Shown here: piece after piece, positions 1-6,408 of the stretch
Numbering within the stretch: the first letter of the stretch is position 1
Layout of the letters: each line of letters opens with the position of its first letter
Assembly (NCBI GenBank): GCA_030638325.1
Contig: DAOWEV010000105.1
Location: forward strand, 1-6,967
Direction: 5' to 3'
Source: Bacteroidales bacterium
Lineage (GTDB): Bacteria; Bacteroidota; Bacteroidia; Bacteroidales; JAGOPY01
Length of the DNA: 6,967 nucleotides
The notes under the pieces: model-generated
What the model was told of the DNA's origin: nothing
The model's input: the letters and a program-made list of their open reading frames with translations, nothing else
The model's database searches: none
Made by a program: the position numbers and the translations under genes

Positions 1-390
1 CAGGAGATCCAGGTCTTCCCTACTATATTCCCTGTTTTCATCCAGGATAAAACCTAGTGAATCGACCCCTTTCATCAGGATATCCAGCGCTTTCTGATTG
101 GCTTCAGACATATCACCCACGACAATATCCTGCCGGACATACCAATCGTTATCATTGATCTTTTGACCTCGCACAAAGGGAAAGCTGCCCGGAAAATTAT
201 CAAGATACTGAATGGCATCCAGGTCTTCTTTCCGGTAATATGGCCTGGCATTAAATCCTTCTCCGGTTTTCCAGGTCAGTTTTTTATTGTAGTCAGCTCC
301 CTTCAGATCTGCATTGATCTTCGCCTCCCATGCCTCCGTCGAAACCGGGGGGAATGTTGAAAATAATTTCTCCTTGTCTTTATGGTCCAT
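1..390 (-). CDS. mutA: Methylmalonyl-CoA mutase small (beta) subunit, N-terminal part, cut by the left edge
   Basis: The 130 visible codons start at ATG (388-390) and remain open to base 1. The N-terminus reads FPPVSTEAWEAKINADLKGA, then LTWKTGEGFNARPYYRKEDL, then PFVRG and WYVRQDI. These are hallmarks of the non-catalytic small subunit of the heterodimeric adenosylcobalamin-dependent methylmalonyl-CoA mutase. This cytoplasmic enzyme interconverts succinyl-CoA and (R)-methylmalonyl-CoA; the B12 and substrate are handled by the large subunit MutB, whose gene normally follows and would lie beyond the left edge. The family is about 600 residues or more, so only the first fifth is seen. The gene begins 28 bp after the stop of the S46 peptidase on the same strand, with no clear Shine-Dalgarno sequence, as is usual in Bacteroidota. 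Identification is by motif recognition; the alternative, a fused or large-subunit mutase, is less likely because this N-terminus is small-subunit-like. Confidence 0.9.
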   Translation of the reverse strand, partial: MDHKDKEKLFSTFPPVSTEAWEAKINADLKGADYNKKLTWKTGEGFNARPYYRKEDLDAIQYLDNFPGSFPFVRGQKINDNDWYVRQDIVVGDMSEANQKALDILMKGVDSLGFILDENREYSREDLDLL

Positions 391-418
391 ACCGTTTAAC
401 TTTTTCGATTCCAAATAC

Positions 419-2551
419 TTATTCCGCAATAGTCATTTCATCAACGAGGTGTCCGGCTCCCGCAAACTCATCTATGATGAACAGGCAATAGCGTATGTCG
501 AGTGAGATGTTACGGCACATCTCCGGGTCGTACATGATATCGCTCATGGTGCCTTCCCAGTCGCGGTCGAAGTTAAGCCCGATCAGGTGGCCGTCGGCAT
601 TCAGCACCGGGCTGCCCGAATTGCCCCCGGTGGTGTGGTTGGTGGCAATAAAACAGACATTCATCCTGTCATCCTTACCATACCTGCCATACGCCTTACT
701 TTGGTATAGTTCCTTCAAGCGGTCCGGGACATCATAATCATAAATATCCGGGTCATCTTTCTGCATGATCCCTTCCAGGGTAGTCTGGTAATCATATTGA
801 ACGGCATCCCGCGGTAAATAATCCTTTACCAGCCCATAAGTGACCCTAAGGGTGGCATTCGCATCCGGATAAAAGAGCTTTTCCGGCTGAAAATCCATCA
901 GTCCGGCCATATAGATCCTGTTCAGGCTGTCACGGGTGTCGCGTAACTCATTTATCAGGCCGGCGATGTTGGCCCGGTAATATTTTATGAAACTATTCAT
1001 CACCATATATGCCGGATCTTTCTCCAGTTTCTTAAACTTCGAAGGTTTATATGCATCCAGGAAATTCATTGTCTGCTGTTCCGACACCAGGAAAGATTTC
1101 TCATATACCCAATCTCCATAAGCAGTGAAGTCGTTTTTAAACTTTTTCTGAATGGTCTCAAAAATATCCGGTAAGCGGTCCTTTTCCACGCCTTCGTAAA
1201 ACATTTGCATCATCGCGATAAAAATCTTCTTGTCTGTGGGCTGATTGTAATCTTTGAAGAATCCGGAGGTTCTTTTTTTAAGCTTTTCCAGTTCTTCATT
1301 CAGATCATCCTCATCAACATCCCCCAGGTCCCTGAACCTGGCGGCAAAACGGGTGATATCCATTCTCCAGATGGCTTCAAAGAAATAGTCGGTCCAATAT
1401 GATAACGGCTGCATATTTTCAATCAGTTGCTTATACTCGCTCAATGTATTTTTGTATTTACCATCTTCGTAATGATCGGCCCAGGATTGGAAATCAGCCT
1501 CCAGGTCCTGTTTCTTCTGAACTGCCTGAAGCCTGTCGAGGCCTTTTATCACGCCGATCCATTTTTTCCAGGCATTTGAAATGCCGGCCTGCTTGGAAGC
1601 GTATTGTATCCTGATCTCCGGATCGGAATTCATGGCGGCTCCAATGATATCCAGTTTTTTCTGGCGGATTTTGATCCGTTCAGGGTACAACACCTTGGTA
1701 GTCAGTTCAACTGCATAAGAAGGCAGGTATTCCGTTGTGGTATACGGATAACCGTAAACCATGGTAAAATCGCCTTCTGCCACGCCTTTCAGGGAGACGG
1801 TGAAATGCTTTTTGGGTTCATAGGGAACGTTTTCCTCTGCGTATTCAGCGGGCTCATTATCTTTATTGGCATATATCCTGAAGACTGAGAAGTCGCCGGT
1901 ATGCCGGGGCCACATCCAGTTGTCGGTATCTCCCCCGAACTTACCGATAGCTGAGGGTGGGGCGCCCACGAGGCGGATGTCTTTATATATCTCCTGCACA
2001 TACAGGAAATACTGGTTTCCCTGGAACACGGGTTTCACAACGGCCTCGTAATGATTATCCTCCGTAGCTTCTTCGATGATCGTCTTACTGATCTCCTTAA
2101 TTTTTTCCGTCCTCTCTTTTTCGGTCATCTGATCATTTATTTCACCCATGATCCTGTCTGTGACATCCTCCATATACACGAGGAAGGTGACTGTGAGGCC
2201 CGGGTTGGGCAGCTCTTCTTCTTTCGACATGGCCCAGAAGCCATCCGTCAGGTAGTCGTGTTCGATGGTGCTGTGCGCCTGTACCCGTCCGAAGCCGCAA
2301 TGGTGGTTGGTGAGCAGCAATCCCTGGTCCGACACCAAATCTGCGGTACAGCCCCTCCCGAAGATGACAATCGCATCTTTGAGGCTGCTGTGGTTGATGC
2401 TGTACAGGTCTTCGGCGCTAAGCCTGAGGCCTTTTTGCTGCATATCGGTGATGTTGTATTTATGGATGAGGCTGGGGATCCACATCCCCTCGTCTGCATT
2501 AGCAGAAATTGCAAATAATGATGTGAAGAATAATGCGATCAGTGTTTTCAT
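419..2551 (-). CDS. S46 family dipeptidyl-peptidase, DPP11-like (Asp/Glu-specific), secreted
   Basis: A complete 710-residue protein, the usual S46 length. Residues 1-19 form a signal peptide (MKTLIALFFTSLFAISANA) with likely cleavage before DEGMW, so it acts in the periplasm or at the envelope; no type IX secretion C-terminal domain is apparent. S46 enzymes have a chymotrypsin-like double barrel with a large helical insertion and remove N-terminal dipeptides. The triad can be placed: His84 in TNHHCG (81-86), Asp220 in RHTGDFS (216-222) and Ser645 in TTGGNSGSP (640-648). Arg663 in GLNFDRDWEG lies 18 residues after the catalytic Ser. That is the spacing of Ser655 to Arg673 in Porphyromonas gingivalis DPP11, where the Arg gives preference for Asp/Glu at P1; DPP7 has Gly there. 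The specificity call is inference from that residue. The ATG at 2549-2551 is chosen because it directly precedes the signal peptide. The mutA start follows 28 bp after the stop. Confidence 0.93.
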   Translation of the reverse strand: MKTLIALFFTSLFAISANADEGMWIPSLIHKYNITDMQQKGLRLSAEDLYSINHSSLKDAIVIFGRGCTADLVSDQGLLLTNHHCGFGRVQAHSTIEHDYLTDGFWAMSKEEELPNPGLTVTFLVYMEDVTDRIMGEINDQMTEKERTEKIKEISKTIIEEATEDNHYEAVVKPVFQGNQYFLYVQEIYKDIRLVGAPPSAIGKFGGDTDNWMWPRHTGDFSVFRIYANKDNEPAEYAEENVPYEPKKHFTVSLKGVAEGDFTMVYGYPYTTTEYLPSYAVELTTKVLYPERIKIRQKKLDIIGAAMNSDPEIRIQYASKQAGISNAWKKWIGVIKGLDRLQAVQKKQDLEADFQSWADHYEDGKYKNTLSEYKQLIENMQPLSYWTDYFFEAIWRMDITRFAARFRDLGDVDEDDLNEELEKLKKRTSGFFKDYNQPTDKKIFIAMMQMFYEGVEKDRLPDIFETIQKKFKNDFTAYGDWVYEKSFLVSEQQTMNFLDAYKPSKFKKLEKDPAYMVMNSFIKYYRANIAGLINELRDTRDSLNRIYMAGLMDFQPEKLFYPDANATLRVTYGLVKDYLPRDAVQYDYQTTLEGIMQKDDPDIYDYDVPDRLKELYQSKAYGRYGKDDRMNVCFIATNHTTGGNSGSPVLNADGHLIGLNFDRDWEGTMSDIMYDPEMCRNISLDIRYCLFIIDEFAGAGHLVDEMTIAE

Positions 2552-2611
2552 TCTGATTAGTTTTTTGTAATTATTTAGGTGTTATATATCATACGAATGT
2601 TTTCTTTAAAT

Positions 2612-2770
2612 AAATCCTAAGCACTAATTTCTAAATCCTAAACAAATTCAAAACTCAAATAATCAAATGTTCAAAACAAAGGATTTCCTATAGAGAATAC
2701 GGTTTTGAATTTTGTGCTTTTGTCATTTGGTATTGTTTAGGATTTAGATATTAGGATTTAGATATTCTAT
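2612..2770. repeat. Long imperfect inverted repeat built of CTAAATCC-type units
   Basis: The left core arm, 2631-2677, runs from CTAAATCCTAAACAA to TTCAAAAC. The right core arm, 2702-2747, is its imperfect reverse complement, from GTTTTGAA to TTGTTTAGGATTTAG. The outer ends are blocks AAATCCTAA (2612-2620) and TTAGGATTTAG (2751-2761), the latter a repeat of GGATTTAG within the right arm. The arms are 47 and 46 nt and flank a 24-nt centre (2678-2701). The ends match exactly over about 15 and 8 nt, with divergence between them. Two facing copies of a dispersed intergenic repeat are the simplest reading. If transcribed it would fold into a long hairpin in the leader of the S46 gene. Confidence 0.75.
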
Positions 2771-2820
2771 TTTAGTGATTTACTTAACACTTCAATTGTT
2801 TGTTTGTATTAATCTTGTGG

Positions 2821-2828
2821 CAAAGATA
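2821..2828 (-). promoter_or_regulatory. Possible Bacteroidota -7 box for the S46 gene
   Basis: On the minus strand this reads TATCTTTG, an exact match to the Bacteroidota primary sigma factor -7 consensus TAnnTTTG. The nearest upstream TTG (minus strand, at 2853-2855) is 24 nt away, longer than the usual 19-21, so a -33 element is not convincing. A start here would give a leader of roughly 265 nt that includes the inverted repeat. An exact 6-base match in AT-rich DNA is easily fortuitous. Confidence 0.3.
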
Positions 2829-2945
2829 AAGATGCTCCCGTTAAGTATTTGGCAATCCGGGTTAAATATTTTATTTAGAATTGATATAAACTGCAAGTAA
2901 CTGATCCGTCGTCAGATTAGGGATAACTTTCAGGGAATTTGAGAG

Positions 2946-2992
2946 AAGTCCGAAGTCGGACCCCGAAAGCTTTCGGGGGAAGCCGGAAGGGG
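2946..2992. repeat. Degenerate AGTCGGA heptad cluster with an 18-bp perfect palindrome
   Basis: AAGTCCGAAGTCGGA (2946-2960) recurs exactly at 3083-3097. GTCCGA and TCGGAC (2948-2961) are mutual inverted repeats with a 2-nt gap. They abut CCCCGAAAGCTTTCGGGG (2961-2978), a perfect palindrome, after which AGCCGGAAGG continues the heptad theme. The palindrome can fold with a 7-bp stem but no T-run follows, so it is not called a terminator. Confidence 0.7.
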
Positions 2993-3083
2993 TGGGAGTT
3001 GAGATGAATTTTTGGTTTGTTGAAAACTTTTTCTCTATTTACGGGTATGTTTTAGGTTCTCACCGATTAATACTTAATGGGCA

Positions 3084-3118
3084 AGTCCGAAGTCGGAAGA
3101 CGGAAGTCGGAAGGCCGA
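3084..3118. repeat. Five tandem degenerate heptads, consensus AGTCGGA
   Basis: The units are AGTCCGA, AGTCGGA, AGACGGA, AGTCGGA and AGGCCGA, each 7 bp, without gaps. This is the second, cleaner cluster of the repeat seen at 2946-2960. It lies 64 bp before the helicase start. It resembles degenerate intergenic filler repeats of Bacteroidota genomes; no function is claimed. Confidence 0.75.
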
Positions 3119-3151
3119 AATACATAGAGTAGAGGTAAGTGCAGATTTTCG

Positions 3152-3159
3152 TATTTTTG
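3152..3159 (+). promoter_or_regulatory. Possible Bacteroidota -7 box for the helicase gene
   Basis: TATTTTTG matches TAnnTTTG exactly and would start a transcript about 15-20 nt before the GTG at 3183. No TTG/TTTG is found about 19-21 nt upstream, so only half the promoter is visible. Position supports it, sequence alone does not prove it. Confidence 0.3.
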
Positions 3160-3182
3160 ACATCATATAATCAAATTAGCCT

Positions 3183-5657
3183 GTGGAAGAAAAAACCATT
3201 TATAACCAACAGTTACAGCTTGCCCACGATTTTGTTCAATTTACGGGAAAGCATATTTTTCTAACCGGAAAAGCAGGTACCGGCAAAACCACCTTCCTGC
3301 ACAATTTAAAAGAACTTTCACCCAAACGCATGATTGTTGTTGCGCCAACGGGAGTGGCAGCCATCAATGCCGGAGGTGTTACCATCCATTCTTTTTTCCA
3401 GGTTTCGTTTGGCCCCAGGGTGCCGGGTTATTCGGCAAATGATCATCAGAAAATCGTAAGGTTCAGCCAGGAAAAAAGGAATATCATTAAAAGTCTTGAC
3501 TTGCTTGTGATCGATGAAATCAGCATGGTAAGGGCAGATTTACTGGATAGTATTGATGAAACATTACGCAGATTCAGGCAAAACAGTGAACCTTTTGGGG
3601 GCGTTCAGATGTTGATGATCGGCGACATGCAACAACTGCCACCGGTGGTGAAAGATGAAGAGTGGGATCTTTTAAAAAAATATTACAAGACGGCCTTCTT
3701 CTTCAGCAGTCTATCCCTGCAAAAAACAAATTATATTACCATCACCCTACAGCATGTTTATCGTCAGCGGGACCAGCATTTCCTCGAAATACTCAATAAG
3801 ATAAGGGACAAACAAATCGACCGGGAAGTAATAGACGGGCTCAAAGAAAGATACAAACCCGGCTTCAAAGGGGGTGATGAAAATTATATTATCCTCACTA
3901 CGCATAATGCCAAAGCAAAGAATATAAATGAATCAAAACTGGGTCAGCTTAAGGGGGGGAAAGCTTGTTTTACTGCTGAAATAGACGGCAATTTCCCGGA
4001 ATATAACTATCCTACAGAAGTTGACCTTGAACTAAAAGTCGGGGCCCAGGTAATGTTTGTAAAAAACGACCCCGATGCTGCAAAAAGATTCTACAATGGA
4101 AAAATAGGGGCCATCACTGAACTCAAAGAGGAAGGAGTGGTTGTTAAATGTCCTGATGATGAAGATCCGATTTTTGTTGCACCGCTTGAGTGGCAGAACA
4201 TAAAATATGCCATAGAAGAACATAGCAAAGAAATAAAAGAATCGATAGAAGGCACATTTTTTCAGATCCCATTAAAACTGGCCTGGGCCATTACCATCCA
4301 CAAAAGTCAGGGTTTAACATTTGACAAAGTCATTATTGATTCCGAATCGGCTTTTGCCCACGGACAGGTTTATGTTGCCTTAAGCCGCTGTCGATCATTA
4401 GATGGCCTGGTGCTTAGCACACCGTTCTCGCCGGGTAGTTTAAAGCATGACGAGAGCATCGATGGATTTAACAAATTTGTCAGGGAGACCCAACCTGATC
4501 AGCAGAAATTAGAAGAATCAAAAGCAGCATTTCAGCATCAGCTTTTGACTGATCTGTTCAATTTTAACCAATTGCAATATGCTTTATACCGGTTCACTAA
4601 ACTCCTTATTGAAAATCAACACAGCCTGCAACCTGATGTTGCCTTGCCTTTTAAAAGCATGAAAGAACTGGTTAGGACTAAAATCGTTGATGTTTCAGAA
4701 CAATTCAGGAAACAAATCAATCAATATCTCCTTCAGAACAGCAATGCTGAAAAGAACATCGATTTACAGAAGCGCATCAGGAAAGCGACCACTTATTTCT
4801 CCGATCAAATCCAAAACCTCATTTTGAAAAGAATTGAAGATTTCTCGATTGAAACAGACAACAAGGAGGTCCGGAAGATAGTTGCAAAGGCGGAAGAAAG
4901 ATTGCTGGAGGTAACAAAATACAAGTTGGAATGCCTGCACTCATGCCGGGAAGGTTTTATTGTAAAAAATTATCTGAAAGACAGGGCAAAAGCATCCCTG
5001 GCAACCCCTTCAAAAAAACGTAGCGGAAGAAAAGGGAAACTGCCTGTAAGTATGGAGATCAGCAATCCCGAGCTATACGATTTCCTGAAGGAATGGCGCG
5101 ACGCAAAGGCTTTCGGGCTGAATTTGCCGCATTACATGATACTGTCTTTAAAAACCATGCGCGCATTGAGTAACCAGGCGCCATCCACCCTGGAGGAAAT
5201 GAAAATGGTTCACGGGTTTGGGAAAAGGAAACTCGAAAGCTCCGGGGATGAATTGCTGGAATTGATCAATGCTTACCGGAAGGACCATAAGGTAAATATC
5301 TCACCTATAACTGAATCGGCGCAGTATAAAAAAACACCAAAAAAGAACACCAAACTGATTAGTTTTGAACTTTGGCTGGAGCATAAAGACCTCGAAAAAG
5401 TAGCATCAGAAAGGGATTTCGCCGTCTCAACCATCCAGGGACACCTGGCCCACTTTGTTGGAACCGGGGAATTGCCTGTTACTGATTTTGTGGATGAAGA
5501 AAAGTTGAAGTCGATCACCTCATTCTTTAAAGAAAACAGCGAAATAACATTAAGCGAAGCCAAAAACCAATTAGGCAAAGCGTATTCTTTTGTTGAATTA
5601 AGGTTTGTACAGAAGCACTTGGTTTATTTGGGAAGTGAGGCGGAAGCGGGAGGTTAA
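3183..5657 (+). CDS. Pif1-like SF1B DNA helicase with C-terminal HRDC and helix-turn-helix (RecQ-tail-like) domains
   Basis: An 824-residue cytoplasmic protein. Its ATPase motifs are clear: Walker A GKAGTGKTT (29-37), APTGVAAINAGG (54-65), Walker B VIDEISM (109-115), motif III GDMQQLPPV (147-155), LQHVYRQ (189-195), motif V TIHKSQGLTFDKV (371-383) and motif VI VYVALSRCRSLDGL (396-409). These place it in the Pif1/RecD-like 5'-3' helicases, which unwind forks, R-loops or G-quadruplexes. After a 190-residue charged helical stretch with no assigned domain come an HRDC-like region (about 626-702, LYDFLKEWRDAKA to HGFGKRKLESSGDELLELI) and an HTH_40-like region (about 724-817, with ASERDFAVSTIQGHLAHFV), both typical of RecQ tails. 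The start is GTG: an in-frame TAG lies at 3177-3179 and the next in-frame ATG is after Walker A. No Shine-Dalgarno sequence is seen. The last residues, GSEAEAGG, come from a GGAAG-rich stretch resembling the heptad repeats. It may be monocistronic; the transposase starts 178 bp later. Confidence 0.93.
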   Translation: MEEKTIYNQQLQLAHDFVQFTGKHIFLTGKAGTGKTTFLHNLKELSPKRMIVVAPTGVAAINAGGVTIHSFFQVSFGPRVPGYSANDHQKIVRFSQEKRNIIKSLDLLVIDEISMVRADLLDSIDETLRRFRQNSEPFGGVQMLMIGDMQQLPPVVKDEEWDLLKKYYKTAFFFSSLSLQKTNYITITLQHVYRQRDQHFLEILNKIRDKQIDREVIDGLKERYKPGFKGGDENYIILTTHNAKAKNINESKLGQLKGGKACFTAEIDGNFPEYNYPTEVDLELKVGAQVMFVKNDPDAAKRFYNGKIGAITELKEEGVVVKCPDDEDPIFVAPLEWQNIKYAIEEHSKEIKESIEGTFFQIPLKLAWAITIHKSQGLTFDKVIIDSESAFAHGQVYVALSRCRSLDGLVLSTPFSPGSLKHDESIDGFNKFVRETQPDQQKLEESKAAFQHQLLTDLFNFNQLQYALYRFTKLLIENQHSLQPDVALPFKSMKELVRTKIVDVSEQFRKQINQYLLQNSNAEKNIDLQKRIRKATTYFSDQIQNLILKRIEDFSIETDNKEVRKIVAKAEERLLEVTKYKLECLHSCREGFIVKNYLKDRAKASLATPSKKRSGRKGKLPVSMEISNPELYDFLKEWRDAKAFGLNLPHYMILSLKTMRALSNQAPSTLEEMKMVHGFGKRKLESSGDELLELINAYRKDHKVNISPITESAQYKKTPKKNTKLISFELWLEHKDLEKVASERDFAVSTIQGHLAHFVGTGELPVTDFVDEEKLKSITSFFKENSEITLSEAKNQLGKAYSFVELRFVQKHLVYLGSEAEAGG

Positions 5658-5700
5658 TGGTTTAAATGGTTGTATCACGAATTAAATGGGTAGTGGGTTA

Positions 5701-5724
5701 ATGATTGAATGATTGAATGATTGA
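5701..5724. repeat. ATGATTGA tandem octamer, three perfect copies
   Basis: Three exact head-to-tail copies of ATGATTGA, followed by a partial ATG. A short microsatellite-like array of the kind that can vary in copy number. It lies 43 bp after the helicase stop and about 110 bp before the transposase start. Confidence 0.85.
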
Positions 5725-5751
5725 ATGTAGGAACAATAAATAGCATTTCCC

Positions 5752-5783
5752 CATTTAAGCATTTAAGCATTTACGCATTTACC
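5752..5783. repeat. CATTTAAG-type tandem octamer, four copies
   Basis: The copies are CATTTAAG, CATTTAAG, CATTTACG and CATTTACC, followed by a related GATTTCC and ATTTAAAT. The period is again 8 bp but the sequence differs from the ATGATTGA array just upstream. No promoter is recognised in this region. Confidence 0.85.
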
Positions 5784-5835
5784 GATTTCCATTTAAATAG
5801 CAGTAAATCCATTTTAATTGTGGAAAGCGGATGAA

Positions 5836-6408
5836 ATGACGTTATTTAATAATAAATATCGTGTTGAATCAACGCGGTTGAAACGGTGGGATTATTCCTC
5901 CCCTGGGGCATATTTTATAACAATTGTTACGAAAAATCGGGCATGTTATTTTGGTAATGTCGAAGATGGTGATATGTATTTAAATGAATTAGGGGAAATT
6001 GCCAAACAATGTTTTAAAAAAATACCCAAACATTTTCCGTTTATTTCCCTGGATGCATTTGTTATTATGCCGAATCATGTTCATGGCATTATCATTATCG
6101 ATGATGTAGAGGCGCAAAATCTTGCGTCTCTTGTAAAGGCGCAAAATCTTGCGCCTCTACCGTCACCGAAAAACCAATTTGGCCCACAATCCAAAAATTT
6201 GGCATCCATTATACGGGGGTATAAAATTGGTGTTACAAACTATGCCAACAAAAACAATATTCCCTTTCAATGGCAATCCCTTTATTACGATCACATCATT
6301 CGCAATAAAAAATCGTTAAATAATATTCGTCAATATATTGTACAAAATCCGGTGAATTGGCCGATAGAGACGCAAAATCTTGCGTCTCTGATGACAACAT
6401 ACAGATGA
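5836..6408 (+). CDS. REP-associated tyrosine transposase (RAYT, Y1/HUH family) carrying REP hairpins in its own coding sequence
   Basis: A 190-residue protein from the ATG at 5836; a TTG at 5818 would add six residues, but the ATG gives the usual family start before KYRVESTRLKRWDYSSPGAYFIT. It is a single-domain HUH endonuclease: His81 and His83 in FVIMPNHVHGII bind the metal. Tyr167 in IRQYIVQNPVNW is the likely nucleophile, by position relative to the D-Y-I-x-x-N-P motif of the E. coli RAYT. SIIRGYK (124-130) and WQSLYYDHIIRN (146-157) are further family motifs. RAYTs cut and rejoin single-stranded REP hairpins and are usually single-copy, host-domesticated genes. Residues 91-108 (VEAQNLASL, VKAQNLAPL) are two REP hairpins read in frame, and the C-terminus from Glu178 (ETQNLASLMTTYR) is a third. 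All catalytic residues are present, so it is probably intact. It is more AT-rich than the helicase gene, which suggests separate ancestry. No terminal inverted repeats or IS partner gene are seen. Confidence 0.92.
   Translation: MTLFNNKYRVESTRLKRWDYSSPGAYFITIVTKNRACYFGNVEDGDMYLNELGEIAKQCFKKIPKHFPFISLDAFVIMPNHVHGIIIIDDVEAQNLASLVKAQNLAPLPSPKNQFGPQSKNLASIIRGYKIGVTNYANKNNIPFQWQSLYYDHIIRNKKSLNNIRQYIVQNPVNWPIETQNLASLMTTYR
6106..6131. repeat. REP-like hairpin 1, inside the transposase gene
   Basis: Arms AGAGGCGCAA (6108-6117) and TTGCGTCTCT (6122-6131) pair with one G-T position around a 4-nt AATC loop. The foot begins with GTAG (6106-6109), the tetranucleotide that marks RAYT-recognised REPs. It encodes transposase residues 91-99 (VEAQNLASL). 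Confidence 0.9.
6133..6160. repeat. REP-like hairpin 2, inside the transposase gene
   Basis: Arms GTAAAGGCGCAA (6133-6144) and TTGCGCCTCTAC (6149-6160) pair with one mismatch around an AATC loop. It ends in CTAC, so the GTAG signature is on the minus strand, opposite to hairpin 1. As a direct repeat it follows hairpin 1 with a 27-nt (nine-codon) period and encodes VKAQNLAPL. Confidence 0.9.

Larger units (their letters stand above)
2552..3182. other. Divergent intergenic region, 631 bp, repeat-rich
   Basis: This stretch separates the minus-strand S46 peptidase from the plus-strand helicase, so it must hold promoters for both. It is strongly AT-rich up to about 2890. It contains the inverted repeat, the heptad clusters and the palindrome listed separately. 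I see no credible ORF, tRNA or riboswitch in it. The stretches 2771-2820, 2860-2945 and 3000-3080 show nothing I can name. Confidence 0.7.
5661..5797. repeat. Nested inverted repeats before the transposase gene
   Basis: Outer arms TTTAAATGG (5661-5669) and CCATTTAAA (5789-5797) are perfect reverse complements, as are the inner arms TTAAATGGG (5682-5690) and CCCATTTAA (5750-5758). Between them lie the octamer tandem repeats. The region could fold back on itself, but the arms are only 9 bp and AT-rich. Confidence 0.5.

Noticed and set aside
2051..2518. Plus-strand 155-residue ORF within the S46 gene
   Set aside because: It is antisense to the N-terminal part of the S46 peptidase, whose signal peptide and catalytic His are clearly coded on the minus strand; it is a shadow.
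2961..2978. Palindrome as a rho-independent terminator
   Set aside because: No T-run follows on either strand and no gene ends into it; both flanking genes point away from it.
3157..3171. TTGACA followed by TATAAT before the helicase, like an E. coli sigma-70 promoter
   Set aside because: Only 3 nt separate the two boxes instead of about 17, and the organism appears to be of the Bacteroidota, which use a different consensus.
5818..5835. TTG start for the transposase, adding six residues
   Set aside because: The ATG at 5836 gives the usual family N-terminus; no homology-like residues are visible in the extension.
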